Notes under the pieces: generated by a model | What the model saw: the letters and a program-made list of their open reading frames with translations, nothing else | The model's database searches: none | What the model was told of the DNA's origin: nothing | Program-made: the position numbers and the translations under genes | Shown here: in pieces, positions 45,283 to 57,033 of the stretch | How positions within the stretch are numbered: the first letter of the stretch is position 1 | How the letters are laid out: each line of letters begins with the position of its first letter | Origin: Trichosphaerium sp. ATCC 40318 | Taxonomy: Eukaryota; Discosea; Flabellinia; Trichosidae | Direction: 5' to 3' | DNA: 64,000 bases | NCBI GenBank assembly: GCA_038496445.1 | Contig: JALMLS010000320.1 | Coordinates: 62,001-126,000, forward strand

Positions 45283-47218
45283 CTATACCAGTGGCCATGG
45301 TCCTTCTGGTGGTGTGTAGTAACGACCAGCTTCTTGCTCTTGAGACAATTCGTCGAGGAGTGCTTCAGACCTAAAAAATCGTAAGCTGAAAAAAACAACA
45401 AAGCAATACCTGTAACGACGTAAATAGTCTACAGCTGACTCTTCAACTCTCAATAGAGACTTTTGTGTCATACCCAAGTCCTTACAAGACAAGGCTTCAT
45501 CAGGAACAATCCTATCACTAGTTTCCTTCAAAGGAGACGAGTTCAAACGCCGTTGCCATGGATGTAAAACAAACACTTTTTCTTGCACTTTAGCCATCAT
45601 GCTAACAAAGAGATTAGCAACAATGGTAACCTCCAAATACAACAAGTCCTCCTCAACAAACGGAGGTGAGTACGTACTACATAATTGGCCAAGGAATAAC
45701 AGAAATACGTCTATTGTAATGACCAGTTTCTTTGCGAACATAATGAACGAGATCGGCCTCACGGTAAACCTGAAAAAAAAAACACAATTAGTATCTTGTT
45801 AACCAGAACGCTTATTAAATTTTTTGTGTTCACTAAATTGATTGAGGGATACTTACAACTGGTCCACCAACATGGTATGTTTTACCAGCAGCGCTAGGCA
45901 TATCAATAGATCGAACAACAGCTTCTGCAAGATCATTTACCTAGAAAGAAGTAAGCAACGGTAACAAACACAACAAAATAAATCGTTTTTTAAAAAACCG
46001 ATGGCGTTAGACGTGCCCACAATGGTTGATATAATCGCTCTGGTTCAGTGAGCATAAAAAGAGGCCACTTGGCCATCATGGAACCCATATTATTTAGCAA
46101 TCTAAGCGAGTGAGTAAGCCAAAAAAGGGTTAAAAATAAACCACAAAAAAAAAATGAATTTACTGAAAAAATAATAAACATTTGCGTGTATTTGAATTAA
46201 CGCCAGTGGCTTTCACTTATGAAAACGCTCGTACGTGTCACCGTCTCCAAACAAATCACAAGCCTTAATTATAGTAGCTTGCGGAAATGCTGCCAAAACT
46301 GCGTCTTCACCTTGTTTCTTGAGCCTGTAGTATTCGCTCGGCGAGTCATGAGAAGCGCAAATATGTGATACATGTACAAGACGCTTTACGCCCATCTCAG
46401 CACAAGCCTAGTGAAACACACTCAGTACTAGTTATGTCGTTGATGTAAAATAGCAATAGTAATCAGAGAACCAACTAAGCAGCGTTACGTACCTTTGCAA
46501 TGAGGTATGGACCATTTACAAGTACTTCTTCGTATGTAAAACTTTTTGTTGGGTATTGACGATCAACAGCTGTAATAACGACTTCGCTGTGTTTTACTGC
46601 ATTAAGAATAGAGTCGTAGTGGCGAATATCCCATCGCACTGGCGAGAGGTTAGTGTACAGGATTTAAATTCAAAAAACCCTCCTTTAGCGGCTATTCTTG
46701 TTTCTTGAGTGTGAAATCAGCGTACCTGGTACAATTTGACCCAAATCACCCATGACTTTGTAATCACGAATTTTTGTTTCTTCTCCTCTGAAAGGTAGTA
46801 CTACTTGTGTACCAACGCGTCCTAGCGTAATTTTGTCAATAATTATGACAATCAGCTAAAAACTTGATTATACCTAGACGAGCGGATAGGGAACGTCCAA
46901 GGAACCCAGTGTTACCAAAGATTGTCGTAATTAAGCCTGTAGTGGACGAACGACCACCAGAAGCAAGAGAATTTTTCACTCGTGAGCCAGTATCACGCGA
47001 AAATATATCATCTCCCCATTTTCTAGAGCGTGACATACTACCTTTTGGTTTTGGTTTCTGAGTAGCATATGCCTGTATTTCGTTATTTTCATGCTATTAG
47101 TGGAGCTATTCGTACCCTCTTAGTCGTGCGTTGCACAATTGCTCCACGAGAGCCTAATTGTATTAATATTTCGCCCACACAAAAGCAATTTACCGTATAA
47201 CGCGCTCTTAGAAAGCAT
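45283..47218 (-). CDS. NDUFA9: Mitochondrial complex I NDUFA9-like subunit
   Basis: NDUFA9 is an NAD(P)-binding-fold accessory subunit of respiratory complex I at the matrix arm. The start at 47218 opens MLSKSALYGSRGAIVQRTTK, then RAYATQKPKPKG, a Ser/Arg-rich mitochondrial presequence spread over three short exons. Next come TTGLITTIFGNTGFLGRSLS with the dinucleotide loop G-x-x-G-x-x-G, VKRLVHVSHICASHDSPSEY, RLKKQGEDAVLAAFPQATII and KACDLFGDGDTYERFH, which match the NDUFA9 block with K-x-x-x-G-E. The remainder has VNDLAEAVVRSIDMPSAAGK and TYHVGGPVVYRE. The end is GRYYTPPEGPWPLV at 45283. About nine exons. Confidence 0.88.
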
Positions 47219-47324
47219 ACTGTAGTTGTTTAATCTAGCGCCTATTTATCTACCAATTTCGTAAATTGTTTTCTGTTGAGAGAAAAAATCACGCAACATA
47301 ATACTCACTGATTTGCTCTCTACA

Positions 47325-47690
47325 ATGAGCTCTCTGGATGGCCAACAGAGAGACGAAACGATTGACGGTAATATAACGCTGTTTAATAGTTTAAACTGAA
47401 AAATTGAGTTAGTACTACACGAAATGTCTAATTTGATGGGTTGCGGATTGAACAAAGAGACCCTTGAGATTGTTGTAGCGTTGATAGCTCAAGGTAAACA
47501 CTTGTTAACATTTAATCATTAAAACACGCGTAGGAGTAAGCCCTGAAGCTCTTGCCGCCACAATAAAGGTACAATAACTTTAAACGACAGTCTGACATGA
47601 AACATGCTATAAACGCTCTTTTGTCCACAATAATTTATACGTACGTAGTCACTACGCAATATAGAAGGCCAGAGCAACGAAAATGAATAA
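47325..47690 (+). CDS. MZT1: Mitotic-spindle organising protein 1 (MOZART1/MZT1)
   Basis: MZT1 is a tiny partner of gamma-tubulin complexes at microtubule-organising centres. Four exons join in phase: MSSLDGQQRDETID (GTAATA donor), VLHEMSNLMGCGLNKETLEI, VVALIAQGVSPEALAATIK (GTACAA donor) and SLRNIEGQSNENE with TAA at 47688-47690. The total, about 66 residues, is the normal family size. The signature is the run GLNKETLEIVVALIAQGVSP plus EALA-x-x-IK-x-LR, which is the helix pair that caps gamma-tubulin complex proteins. The gene has no long ORF. It starts 106 bases from the divergent NDUFA9-like start and ends 86 bases from the convergent CENP-H-like stop. Confidence 0.88.
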
Positions 47691-47776
47691 ATGGCGGGTA
47701 CGCAAAAAACACCAAAAAAAAAAATCAAACAATTTATTTAAAACTTATGTACACGCATTCAAATGACTTGAAAGAC

Positions 47777-49059
47777 TCAACTCAAATGTTCTATAGGATC
47801 TTGAGAAATAAAATTGAGAAAAGTGTCCCTGAGAGACTCATCCTTGGCCCAATTGACACCACTCTCTAGAATCATAGCCTATTAAACACCTTGTAAATAA
47901 CAGAAAGACAAAATTAGAAAATCTTTTTTTTTTTGATTCTAGAAAAAGTATCCAAACCTCAAAGACGCTACGAAGTAACGTATTCTGCTGTTGCTTGGCC
48001 AATAATTCTTGTTGTTTTTGTTGCATTTCATCATCACTCCAACTACATTGTTCTTCTACGTCCATTTCATTTGATGTATACTCCTGGTACTTCTCACTGT
48101 TACTTTCTTTAAGCTCTATCATACAAAAAAAGTCAACAAAAAAAAAATGTCACAAATATTATTTCAACCCTTAACGCACTTAAAATGATTTGTTGCTGTT
48201 CGCGGCACTCAGCATCAAGTTGCTTTAGCTCTTCGTGTAGATTTAAAAATGTAGTCACTTTGTCATCGCGTATTTTGAACTTCTCACGAAGAATTCTTAA
48301 TGAAGAGTTATGAGAAAAAATCGAATAGCAAAAAAAAAAGTGTCAAACGACTAAATCATGCATACTTGTCTTGTGTTGTCTGGTTCTCGGGTTGAGGGAA
48401 TATTAAGTTCCTCATTACAGGTTGCTCTGCAACTCTAAAAGACGTGGTAAGAACTTTGTAGTAAGTGAAAAAAAGGAATGACATTAAGAAAAGTAACCGT
48501 TTTTTTTCAAGATTGTTAATATACTGCTGCAGTGCTTGGCGTTAGCGTGTAATTGACGTTTTTACTAACCTTCGCGTCAGTAACTTATCTTGAAGCACTT
48601 TATCTTTTATTTCTCGCAATGACGCCTGTAGTGCCGCTGCTTGATCATTTAGAACGTTAATTTGCCATTCTTCTGTTTAAGTGTCAGATACTTGTAGATT
48701 AAGAATGTAAGCAAATTTTCATACCGTCTGTTGCGTCTGCTGGTAGCTGTATATCAGAAGTATCATTCGTTAGAACGTTATAGAATTGTAGTCTTTGTTT
48801 GAGATGTTGTAACCGACTGTATAGCGTATACAACTTATCCTTTATCTTGTCTGGTATTTTTATAGCCTAAATACACCATTATTACTGAAAAATAGAGCTT
48901 TTGTACCCCAATCGGTGTATTCACCACAGTTTGTAATAAATCTGTGCACGATTCTTGTATAGACTGATATAAGGCTGCTACCTTCTCTTCTTCCTAACGT
49001 TTTGTTAAATTTGCCTTACATAGGTTATACCGATGCTTGACGCGTATTTTTCCCTCCAT
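47777..49059 (-). CDS. CENP-H-like kinetochore coiled-coil protein
   Basis: CENP-H belongs to the inner kinetochore (CCAN), which links centromeric chromatin to the outer kinetochore. From MEGKIRVKH at 49059, exons give EEKVAALYQSIQESCTDLLQ, DKIKDKLYTLYSRLQHLKQR, EWQINVLNDQAAALQASLRE and LHEELKQLDAECREQQQIIL, a long coiled coil. The C-terminal block is QNTLLRSVFE joined to AMILESGVNWAKDESLRDTF, ending IEHLS with TGA at 47777-47779. The stretch ILESGVNWAKDESLRD fits the conserved C-terminal signature of CENP-H/Fta3 as I remember it. The donor of the first exon is not certain. Other coiled-coil proteins remain possible. Confidence 0.6.
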
Positions 49060-49087
49060 TGGAGCGGTTCGAAGACCGTTGAGAGTT

Positions 49088-51946
49088 ATGCATGGAGTAC
49101 AAGCGAGAAAATTTAAAACTACGTAAATGGATTAAGTCACTGTCCAAAAACGCCTTTACTACTCTTAATAAACTTCCAAGAGGATGAAAACAACACATAT
49201 GTACTATCTATTGTTTCTACTAGCGTATTAGCTTGCTAACGACTTTTAGATCATCTGTTATAGTTAATAGTCAGCAAACTGCTATATCGCGGCCTAAAAA
49301 GCGCAGAAGAGTAGTTAAACAAGCTTGTGACACATGTAAAAAAAGACATTCAAAGTGCTCAGGAACAAAACCTTGCGAGCGATGTAGCAGGTTGTGCATC
49401 ACGTGTATTTTCTCAGCACCCAAAAAGAGAGGTCCAGCAGAAGGCGAGGATCTTTTTAAAACTTCAACCGGTCAAATTATTCACCGAGAATCTTAGACAG
49501 TGACAAACGTTGGATTTTCATAAAACCTAAAATAATGCATTTTAAATCACGTGCCTATTTAATTGGCTTTTTGATCTTTTTTTTTTTCAAAATCGACTTG
49601 ACAGGCTTATTTTCGAATTAGGGTGGCAAGCTCAACACTTTGCTGAGTTGGACAACGTTAAAAAAGAACTACAAGATACTAAACGCGACGCAGCTAGATG
49701 GAAAAAGCTGTATCAACGTAGTGTTAAGGTACGGATTTTGGGTTTATTGACGACATGTTGAGTCTTTTATCCCACGCTTGGTTGACTATCGATAGGCTTC
49801 AAAGTGGAAAAAGGAGTCCCACTTTGCCTTGAGCGCATCAACGGCAGGGTATATAGAAGTGTACCGCCAGTGCTTACCTTACTTTGTATGTGTATTTTTT
49901 GACGTTGGTAAAAACTTGTTTACTTGCAAATAGAACCCGCCGAAATTGGAAACTCCTGCTATTCTAGATGCGCTACAGGATAGTTCAAGTGTGTTCACTT
50001 TTCATTCGCTTAATTATTGACAATTGTAGATTGGCTAGTATGTCCTCATATGCTCGTAGCTCTGATGAGTATGGCATGGGGATCGCTTCTTCAAGGATTT
50101 AAAAATCATGCTGATAGTTTTATAAACATGAGTAAACAAATCATGAGGAACTTATTTGATTCAGAAGACGTTATTGTTGCAAGTAAGGTTTCTTTAAAAG
50201 TTATTTTCTAAAGCCTTCAATATATTTTAAATGCAACATATACAAATTTGTCTTCATACAAAGCTTGTAACAGTGCATTAGCAGTAACATAACATTGAAT
50301 TGGTTTTTTGAAAAAGTTGAATGAAATTCGCGAGATATGTTCTTATAATTTATTAGTTGGAGCTTATGCTCTAGGCATGTATTTGGCTGGCTTTGATAAT
50401 ATGTCGCAAGGTGTGTTATACTTAAACATGGCGAAAGGTATGAATATTCTTTCAATATCAATAAATAGTTATGAATAACTTTCAGTCTGTGCTTAGCAAT
50501 AACAGAACGTCTCAAAACAAATTCCTTACTCCCTACCAAAACAGAAGAAAGCGTGTACGCTGCGGTTATTTCTAGAGGAGTAGAGTTGTATGATGTACAG
50601 AACTATCACAAAAAAACAAGGTAAGTAAAGGTGCTCATAACTTGTATTTGTAAGTCGTTTTCCTTAGGACTGAAATTGTGGATGTATATGTTAACATTCA
50701 CGAAGGAGCTCTGTTAAACCTATCAAACAACTTTGACGTATCTGCACGAAAACAGGAGGTTGCTCAAGCACTGTGGGCGGCCACAGCAATGGTAAGAAAG
50801 TATCACGTTTTTGAGGCTAAAACGACTTTAGACTTACTTCAAAATTCTAAGCTTGCCTTGGTATCGAGACTCTTGGGGAGAGTCACCAACAAAGTTTCAA
50901 TATATAGTACAAACATACGTTTTTTTAAGGTACGTTAACTAACTTATATCGAAAACAGGGCTTTGAAGAGTACAAATATCAGATAAAACATCTCAATGAA
51001 AGCAAAGCACTTCTCATTGCTGAACTTGCTCTAACATCGCCTGTCATTGTTTGCTGTTACTCTATATCAATTGAAGCACTAAAAGGCATAGTTGAGCTTG
51101 CTGCTTCTCACAACGAAAGCGCTTTACTAGTATGTAGAAGTGTAGAAGTGTTTTTATGACTAAAAATGTTTAGCAAGCAAGAACAACATGGGCTCAATAT
51201 CAAACTGCTTCTGGTATGAGTTTCTTCCCTGGTAACTCTGGTGCTGTTTATATGTGTTGCTTTGTTGCTATTAAACGCCATGATTTGGAACTTTTCTTTA
51301 GTGTACACATACTAAAATGAAGAAAAATTTGAGATTTATTTTGTTTTAGACATTTGAAGCACTTGCTAAACTTTGTACGTTTTGGAAAAGGGCAAGTTTA
51401 TATTTAAGGTGAGTTTTAGTATCGCTATAATAACATGGGAGTCGTTAATATCTACGTAGATTTGCCTTTGATGAAGCTAAAAGTAATGGAATAAATGTAT
51501 CAAGTTTAACCCATTTGATGGATTCTGTCAGGCAAACTAAGCCAACAACATACACTGAGTTGTAAGTTACAACTTAAAATGATACTACTAGCGAGTATCC
51601 TAACACGTTATTATTGTGTTTTTTTCGTGATACTCATGCGTTTTTAACACTTTCTTTTTTTAGTCTCAAAGGACAGGATGTAACACGTGTTGTCGATAAA
51701 ACAAGAACTATTCCCATTGATATTGAGGAAGTTATTAATGAATCAGAAATGGTTATTGATGGTAGTAATAATATTGAAGTTGGTAATGAAAGAAAGGAAG
51801 AGAACATCTTTGCTGAGACAGTACACAAGCGGGATGCACATGATCTTAACTCTATGTCAGTGTTATCTTCCCCAAGTTCTGATTCTTTTTCTTTTCTGGA
51901 TGGTACTTTTGATGAATTTGAAACCTTGGAAGACTTTCTATCATAA
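49088..51946 (+). CDS. Zn2Cys6 (fungal-type) transcription factor
   Basis: Exon 1 (MHGVQARKFKT) lies just 28 bases from the divergent CENP-H-like start. A 127-bp intron (49123-49249) joins in phase to SSVIVNSQQTAISRPKKRRR. The binuclear zinc cluster follows at about residues 37-62: ACDTCKKRHSKCSGTKPCER, then CSRLCITCIF, giving C-x2-C-x6-C-x5-C-x2-C-x6-C with KKRGP after it. This is the GAL4-type DNA-binding unit. A coiled-coil linker (WQAQHFAELDNVKKELQDTK) comes next, as in GAL4 dimers. A long helical middle region runs over about ten exons, and an acidic end (SVLSSPSSDSFSFLDGTFDE) resembles an activation domain. TAA is at 51944-51946. Such factors are common in fungi and rarer in amoebozoans and other protists. 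Confidence 0.85.
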
Positions 51947-52346
51947 CTTCTTTTTTATCGTACAAACATAAATATCAATGTACTATAAACAATCTTACCC
52001 CACATACTGTTAGCCCGTCAATTGATAACTATGACGAGAAACAAGCATGGCTGGTAGTACCACAACATATTGACTGGACAGCTAGAGTAACTTAAGTAGA
52101 TGCTTATGTGCGTCCTCTTTTATGTACTAAGCACAAGCACAGCGTTCATAAATCGTTTTTTGCCAAAAGGTGAGGGCATCAAGGTAGAGGTGGCAAATAC
52201 CCGTTCGATACAGCTCCGGTTCTGAGTTATCAGTTTTGTGGCCGAGGTTGGGCAGAGAGGTCACTTTCTGTGAACAGATGCTGGAACTTGCTTCTAGCTC
52301 AGCAGAATTAAGAGAAAAACACAAACAGATGTTAATTTTTATAGAG
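51947..52346. other. Spacer between convergent genes
   Basis: It has the 3' flanks of the Zn2Cys6 and GNAT-like genes. A minus-strand frame at 52127-52324 is open but has no codon-like character I trust. Confidence 0.4.
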
Positions 52347-53213
52347 CTACAACCTCGAGTATTGTATGCGATTTAAACCTGTATCACGTGATATACAGTA
52401 AGATATCTCCACAATAAGTACTTGAGCACTAGGTGGATTTTCTATGTGCGCAAGAGGCTTTGTTCCATCCTTGTGTATGAATGAGTCCCATCGCTTTTCG
52501 TGTAGAACTATGTTCCTCTCAGTTCTTCGATGAGTAACAGGATGTGTTGTAATACCATAGATGTATCTATAACCGCCCCTTATGGAAGCTTTATATACCA
52601 TCACTAGCTAGTGACAGATGAGTACATACCAAAAAAAACCATTGCGTACCATATTAGCTAAGTGCCGTTGTCTAGTGTAACCTTCTTTCACTCCACTCAT
52701 TGCCCCATATATGATATTACCGTGCTCCATTGATATTGCGTGACGTTTTAAAGCATGAAGAGCCTCATCTTCGCATTGCGCTATGAACGACTTCCATATT
52801 TGCATCTTGGGTGAAAGATCACCAGTGTAGATCGTGTCCTTGACTGTGTAGTCAAAGAACAGAACGAATCCAGCAACTTTAGTGCCATCGAGAGCAACAA
52901 ACTAGTTTGTTAGATTGGGTTATGATGTAGCGGTTGACATAATGTTAAAACGTCAAAAATCAAAGCAATAGTTTCTGGTGTGAAAGTCACGTGATATCGC
53001 TAGCTTTTGTTGTTGAAGGGTGAAAAAGCGTACTGATGGGTATTGGGAAGCTGTATCAACCATACGAGCGAGATAAGGTCTTATTTCATCGCCAGTTAGA
53101 TCTAATGCTCGTACAATTGTATTTGAGCGAAGAAACACGTTAACAGCAATATCAACCGTCTCTTCGAAGTAATCACGTGTTAGGGGTTGTATTGATACCT
53201 CTTTTGCCTTCAT
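52347..53213 (-). CDS. GNAT-like N-acetyltransferase, copy 2
   Basis: It is the paralogue of the gene at 3694-4629. From MKAKEVSIQPLTRDYFEETV the exon continues DIAVNVFLRSNTIVRALDLT and ends at a GTACGC donor after YPS, the same place as in copy 1. The next exon reads FVALDGTKVAGFVLFFDYTV, then KMQIWKSFIAQCEDEALHAL and GHGN-like EHGNIIYGAMSGV up to a GTACGC donor. The last exon has YKASIRGGYRYIYGITTHPV and KRWDSFIHKDGTKPLAHIEN, ending IQYSRL. This copy begins with a normal ATG exon, without the isolated start codon of copy 1. TATCACGTGATA lies in codons near the C-terminus, as a related string does in copy 1. Catalytic status is unknown, as for copy 1. Confidence 0.62.
52382..52393. promoter_or_regulatory. 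TATCACGTGATA palindrome inside the GNAT copy 2 coding end
   Basis: It is a perfect 12-bp palindrome around CACGTG lying in the last codons of the minus-strand gene. Copy 1 has ATATCACGTGAA in the same relative place at 4573-4584, so the motif is kept between paralogues although the encoded residues differ. Confidence 0.4.
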
Positions 53214-53847
53214 AGGAGTTGGAAAACCTGATGTCGTTTACTACTTACTAATTATTTAGTGTAGAGTACCTGAAGAGTGCATGTAATAAGCGATAACTAA
53301 ACCAACTATAGAATCTATTCAAAATGACTGTTTTATAACAGCTGTTTATAGTTTTTCTCAGGCTCTCACGTAGCACACGTTTCCCCGAAATCAGTATCTA
53401 AACTGCAAAAAGTGTTTGCTAACTTACTGTATTCCACGTCTAGTCAAAGCAACTCTGGATTGTTATCTACAATTACAGTAACAGTAAAAAGTTTCTTTAT
53501 TCGAAGCGACATACTAACAGTATATGCTATTATTCGCTGGCATAACTCGTACAAGAAAGTTTTCGGAATGGCATTCAAGTTGGCGGTTTTAGCATCTTTT
53601 CATATTTCTGTGCTTGGTCACTTTGCACGTGAAATGAGTTGGTCGTGCATGACGTACTTAATGTTTTTAGAGTAGTGTTCTCAATGTACATTTCATGTCC
53701 ACAATACATAGATTGTTAGTGTCTTATCACGTGACGTTTACCATAAAAAGTTACAATGGTATCACCAGTTTTTTGAACAAAAAACTGCCTTGCGGATGCT
53801 ATTTATTAAGCAGGGTTTTTGAACACTTTTTTAGAAAACAACTGAAA
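53214..53847. other. Divergent upstream region between GNAT copy 2 and an F-box gene
   Basis: CACGTG stands near 53627 and 53727. A short plus-strand ORF at 53568-53675 begins MAFKLAVLASFHISVLG, which resembles a signal peptide, and contains a GTACTT donor-like site; no second exon was found. Confidence 0.35.
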
Positions 53848-55367
53848 ATGGCGCAAATTGCTTTGCCTGCCGATGTTGTATTGGAAATATGTAGGCAATT
53901 ACCCCCAGAGTCTTTACCATCTATTTGTGTATGTAAGGAATGGGTTAAAGCCATTAGAAGCCAAACGTTGTGGAAAATGTACTTTACAAACGAATTTCAG
54001 CCTGCTAAAGAGCCAAAAGATGATTGGCGAGCGGCTTATCGCAGTGGTAGCCTCTAAAACGTGAAACAACACTAAACCGTTTAGAATCTAATAAAATATG
54101 GCCTAAATGCGCTGATGGGTACCTTAGATATGTTAATAATGCGTCTAGACTTGAAATAAATGGTTTGGTGTACAAATATTTTGAGGTTCGTTTCAAAAAA
54201 ACAGCGTTATACTTGTTGACACATGTCAAGTGGATAAATGACGTACCATCAGTCTCAATACGACGCTCATTAAGACGGTGCGAGTTTCACTAAAGTTCAA
54301 TCTTTAAACAGCGTTAAAATGCTTCTTTAGGTTCATACGACGTACAGAGATCATAAATACAGAAACCTTAGCGGCTGAAGTGGAGAGTTTCAACCAAGGA
54401 ACGACATTAACAAGAAAAATTAAAATCAATTACAAGACAACATTACCAAACTGTGAAGCTGTGCTGTTTGAGCTGAGTGCAGAAAGACGAATACTTGTAC
54501 GGATTTTAATTATTTATGTCACAATATGCTGGGCTTTTGAGGCATTTCAAGAATGCCAGAAATGCTGTGTAGAAATTCCCGTAAATGCCTAAAAAAGTGT
54601 ACATAATTTTGTTGGCTAAGTCAGTACTTTTTCTCGCCTCAGGAATGCCATATCGTTCTAAACTTTGTATACGGGTATTATAGCATTATTACTACAATAT
54701 CCAAAACGCAGTAGATAGTAGGTATGCGTATGGGTGAGAAAATATGGATTTAAAGCATTTCTTTGGCTCATCATTGCTCAATCATTCTTGGCGTTTTTGG
54801 AAATGTCTCAAAAGCCATACAAGCCCATTATCATAATTTTTTGACATTTGAGTTAGTATGGAAGCGGCCATAACCCAGATAAGCCTGTTAGTAGATCAGT
54901 TGAGTCTATAACTATTGATGGAAGGAAAGTTTATAGTGCACGTTGGCAAGGATTTAAGAATTCTCAGTCCGGAGATGTTAAGCCGTATTGCAAGTTAGTA
55001 GATGGCTATAACCTCAGTATGTTATCTGAGTGTATGCCAGCATTAGGATTTAGAGAGGAGGATATCTGTAAGCCGGAACGAAGATAGAGACTATCATGTT
55101 TCTTACTTTTTTCTTTTTTTCTAGGTTTGTTTATTACTGTTCTTCGCATGTTTGAAGCTCTCCCAATCCATAACAATGATCCTAATATGTACGTAGTACT
55201 TATTTAATAGACGTTTATTATATAAGGATTAACAAAGTTGTAACAACAGGGTTGGGCGTAAGGTCCTTGTGAATCTAATCAAACTGTTCAAAGACCCAAC
55301 CTTTAGTGCTTATAAACCACATTGCCTCTTCAGCGCTGTCAAAAGATTCTCCAATCGAATAAATTAA
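53848..55367 (+). CDS. F-box protein, several exons
   Basis: The start MAQIALPADVVLEICRQLPP is followed by ESLPSICVCKEWVKAIRSQT and LWKMYFTNEF, a clear F-box, with DDWRAAYRS behind it. Spliced exons continue KIWPKCADGYLRYVNNASRL, LTHVKWINDVPSVSIRR and RRTEIINTETLAAEVESFNQ, up to LFELSAERRIL and a GTACGG donor near 54498. About 350 bp follow in which I could not place the join. Then come SVESITIDGRKVYSARWQGF, LSMLSECMPALGFREEDICL and LVNLIKLFKDPTFSAYKPHC, ending at TAA 55365-55367. These last exons may belong to the same gene or to a second one. The role is presumed substrate choice in an SCF ubiquitin ligase. Confidence 0.65.
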
Positions 55368-55634
55368 ATTCAATTATTTTGCGTCCTGGTAGGTGACACT
55401 TGAAACTTGTGTAGTGGTTTCTTGATTTGCGACAAAGGTGATACAAGAACTTACTTAAACTTTTAAACATGGTTTTAAGTTCATGTCGAATTTTTTTTTA
55501 ACGGGTAGTGCAACAAAGACATTAGAGGTACAAAGGAAGATCAAATTGGACAATGTTGTTTAGTAATTTCATTTTGTTAAGCATATCTATATGTATTGGT
55601 ATTTAGAACTCAAGGATGCCCGTAAAAAAGAGTA

Positions 55635-56888
55635 CTAGTTTATTCCAGAGTCATAGTTTTCATCAATCCTCAAAGCTGGTAGGGCCTTTTTAAGCGCATT
55701 TACTTGGCCACGGGATACTTTTTTGAATTGCCAACTACTTCTTTCACGTGTGTATCCATGAATCACAAGTGTGGTTAATCGAGATAGAGAAGACAATTTA
55801 GCAAATCCATAATCAGAAATTTTATAACAATATGATAAATCCAAGTATTCTAATTCTACTAGTGAGCTTAACTGTTCTAGTAATTCATCAGTAGTTTGTG
55901 TAAATCTAAGTGCAAGCTTCTTTAGACTAGTGAGTGAAGGAATAAGTCTCAAATCTTGTCCGGAATTAGTATCCTTTGATGCAAACTGTAATTTTTCAAG
56001 TGAGGTGAAGAATTCTAGGTCAAATGTAGTACTACCACCAAATATCTTAAGAGACTTTAGATTCTTCCAGCTTTGTCCAAGTATACTACATGCCTTTGAA
56101 GCACGCTTATGTAAAACTAGTGCTATTGGTATTTGTACATGGAATGAAGTTATTGATGTCAGTGACTTCAGCTGACTTATTGCTGAATGTGATAAATAGC
56201 ATGCCATGATTTTGAGCTTTGTAAGGTTTTTTAATGAAGCAATAGGTAAAAAACTGGTAATAGTGTAGGTGTAGGTGTAATATCTATGCTTTATGCTGTA
56301 GTCTTCTCCACCATTTAAGTCAAGCCTCTGGAGTGTTGATAGCTGACATATTTCTCTTAAACCCTCATTGGTAACACCCATACACAAGGAGAGGTGTTTA
56401 AGGTTAGTAAACACTGTTAATTTGTATAAAGATTCGGTTGTTAGCCAAGTGAATTTAGCGGCCATTTTCGCTGCTTCTTCCATTGTTATAGGTTTGTTTG
56501 TTCTTGACTCGTGTGAACTAAACTCTTTGTAGTATCCAGGTGCATTTTTTAATTGCAGGGTTGTTACCTTTGTCACAAAATCGAATTTTTCAGTGAAATA
56601 GTTTAGATTATCGATGTTATGTGCTGCGACAGTTGATTTAATACCAGTTGACCATAAAAATGTGTTCCACAAAGAAGACGTTGATGCAAGTCTGTCCTTT
56701 GCACTTTGGTCTAGATAAGCGCTAATACAGTACCACGGGTCAATACCTAGTGAGTACCAATCTGTTTTGGCGTCTGAAATGATATCCGAGCTTCATAATT
56801 AGTATTAGCAATAAAATAGTGACGGAAACATCACAGAGCGTAAATATAAGTACCTTGTAGACATACAGTCTTTACCTGACTGTAGCAT
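55635..56888 (-). CDS. F-box / leucine-rich repeat protein
   Basis: Exon 1 (MLQSGKDCMST) is joined across a GTACTT intron, with TACTAAT-type branch sequence, to SDIISDAKTDWYSLGIDPWY. F-box-like text follows (YCISAYLDQSAKDRLASTSS, then LWNTFLWSTGI). The remaining single exon holds irregular LRRs such as FTNLKHLSLCMGVTNEGLRE, LSTLQRLDLNGG, LKNLTKLKIMACYLSHSAIS, LVELEYLDLSYCYKISDYGF and LSSLSRLTTLVIHGYTRE. It ends with IDENYDSGIN at 55635. It is a second LRR-type SCF receptor candidate, unlike the very regular array at 8572-10164. Confidence 0.75.
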
Positions 56889-57033
56889 AACTATTTGATG
56901 CTATGGTATCATGGTTTTGGTTCTCGTACTCTATGCAAAACGCACGTGGGAACTACACTGCGGTTAAGGCATTGTTAGCAAACTTACATAAGGCATACTG
57001 GTTTCCTTTTTTGAATTACTCAATACATCGTGT

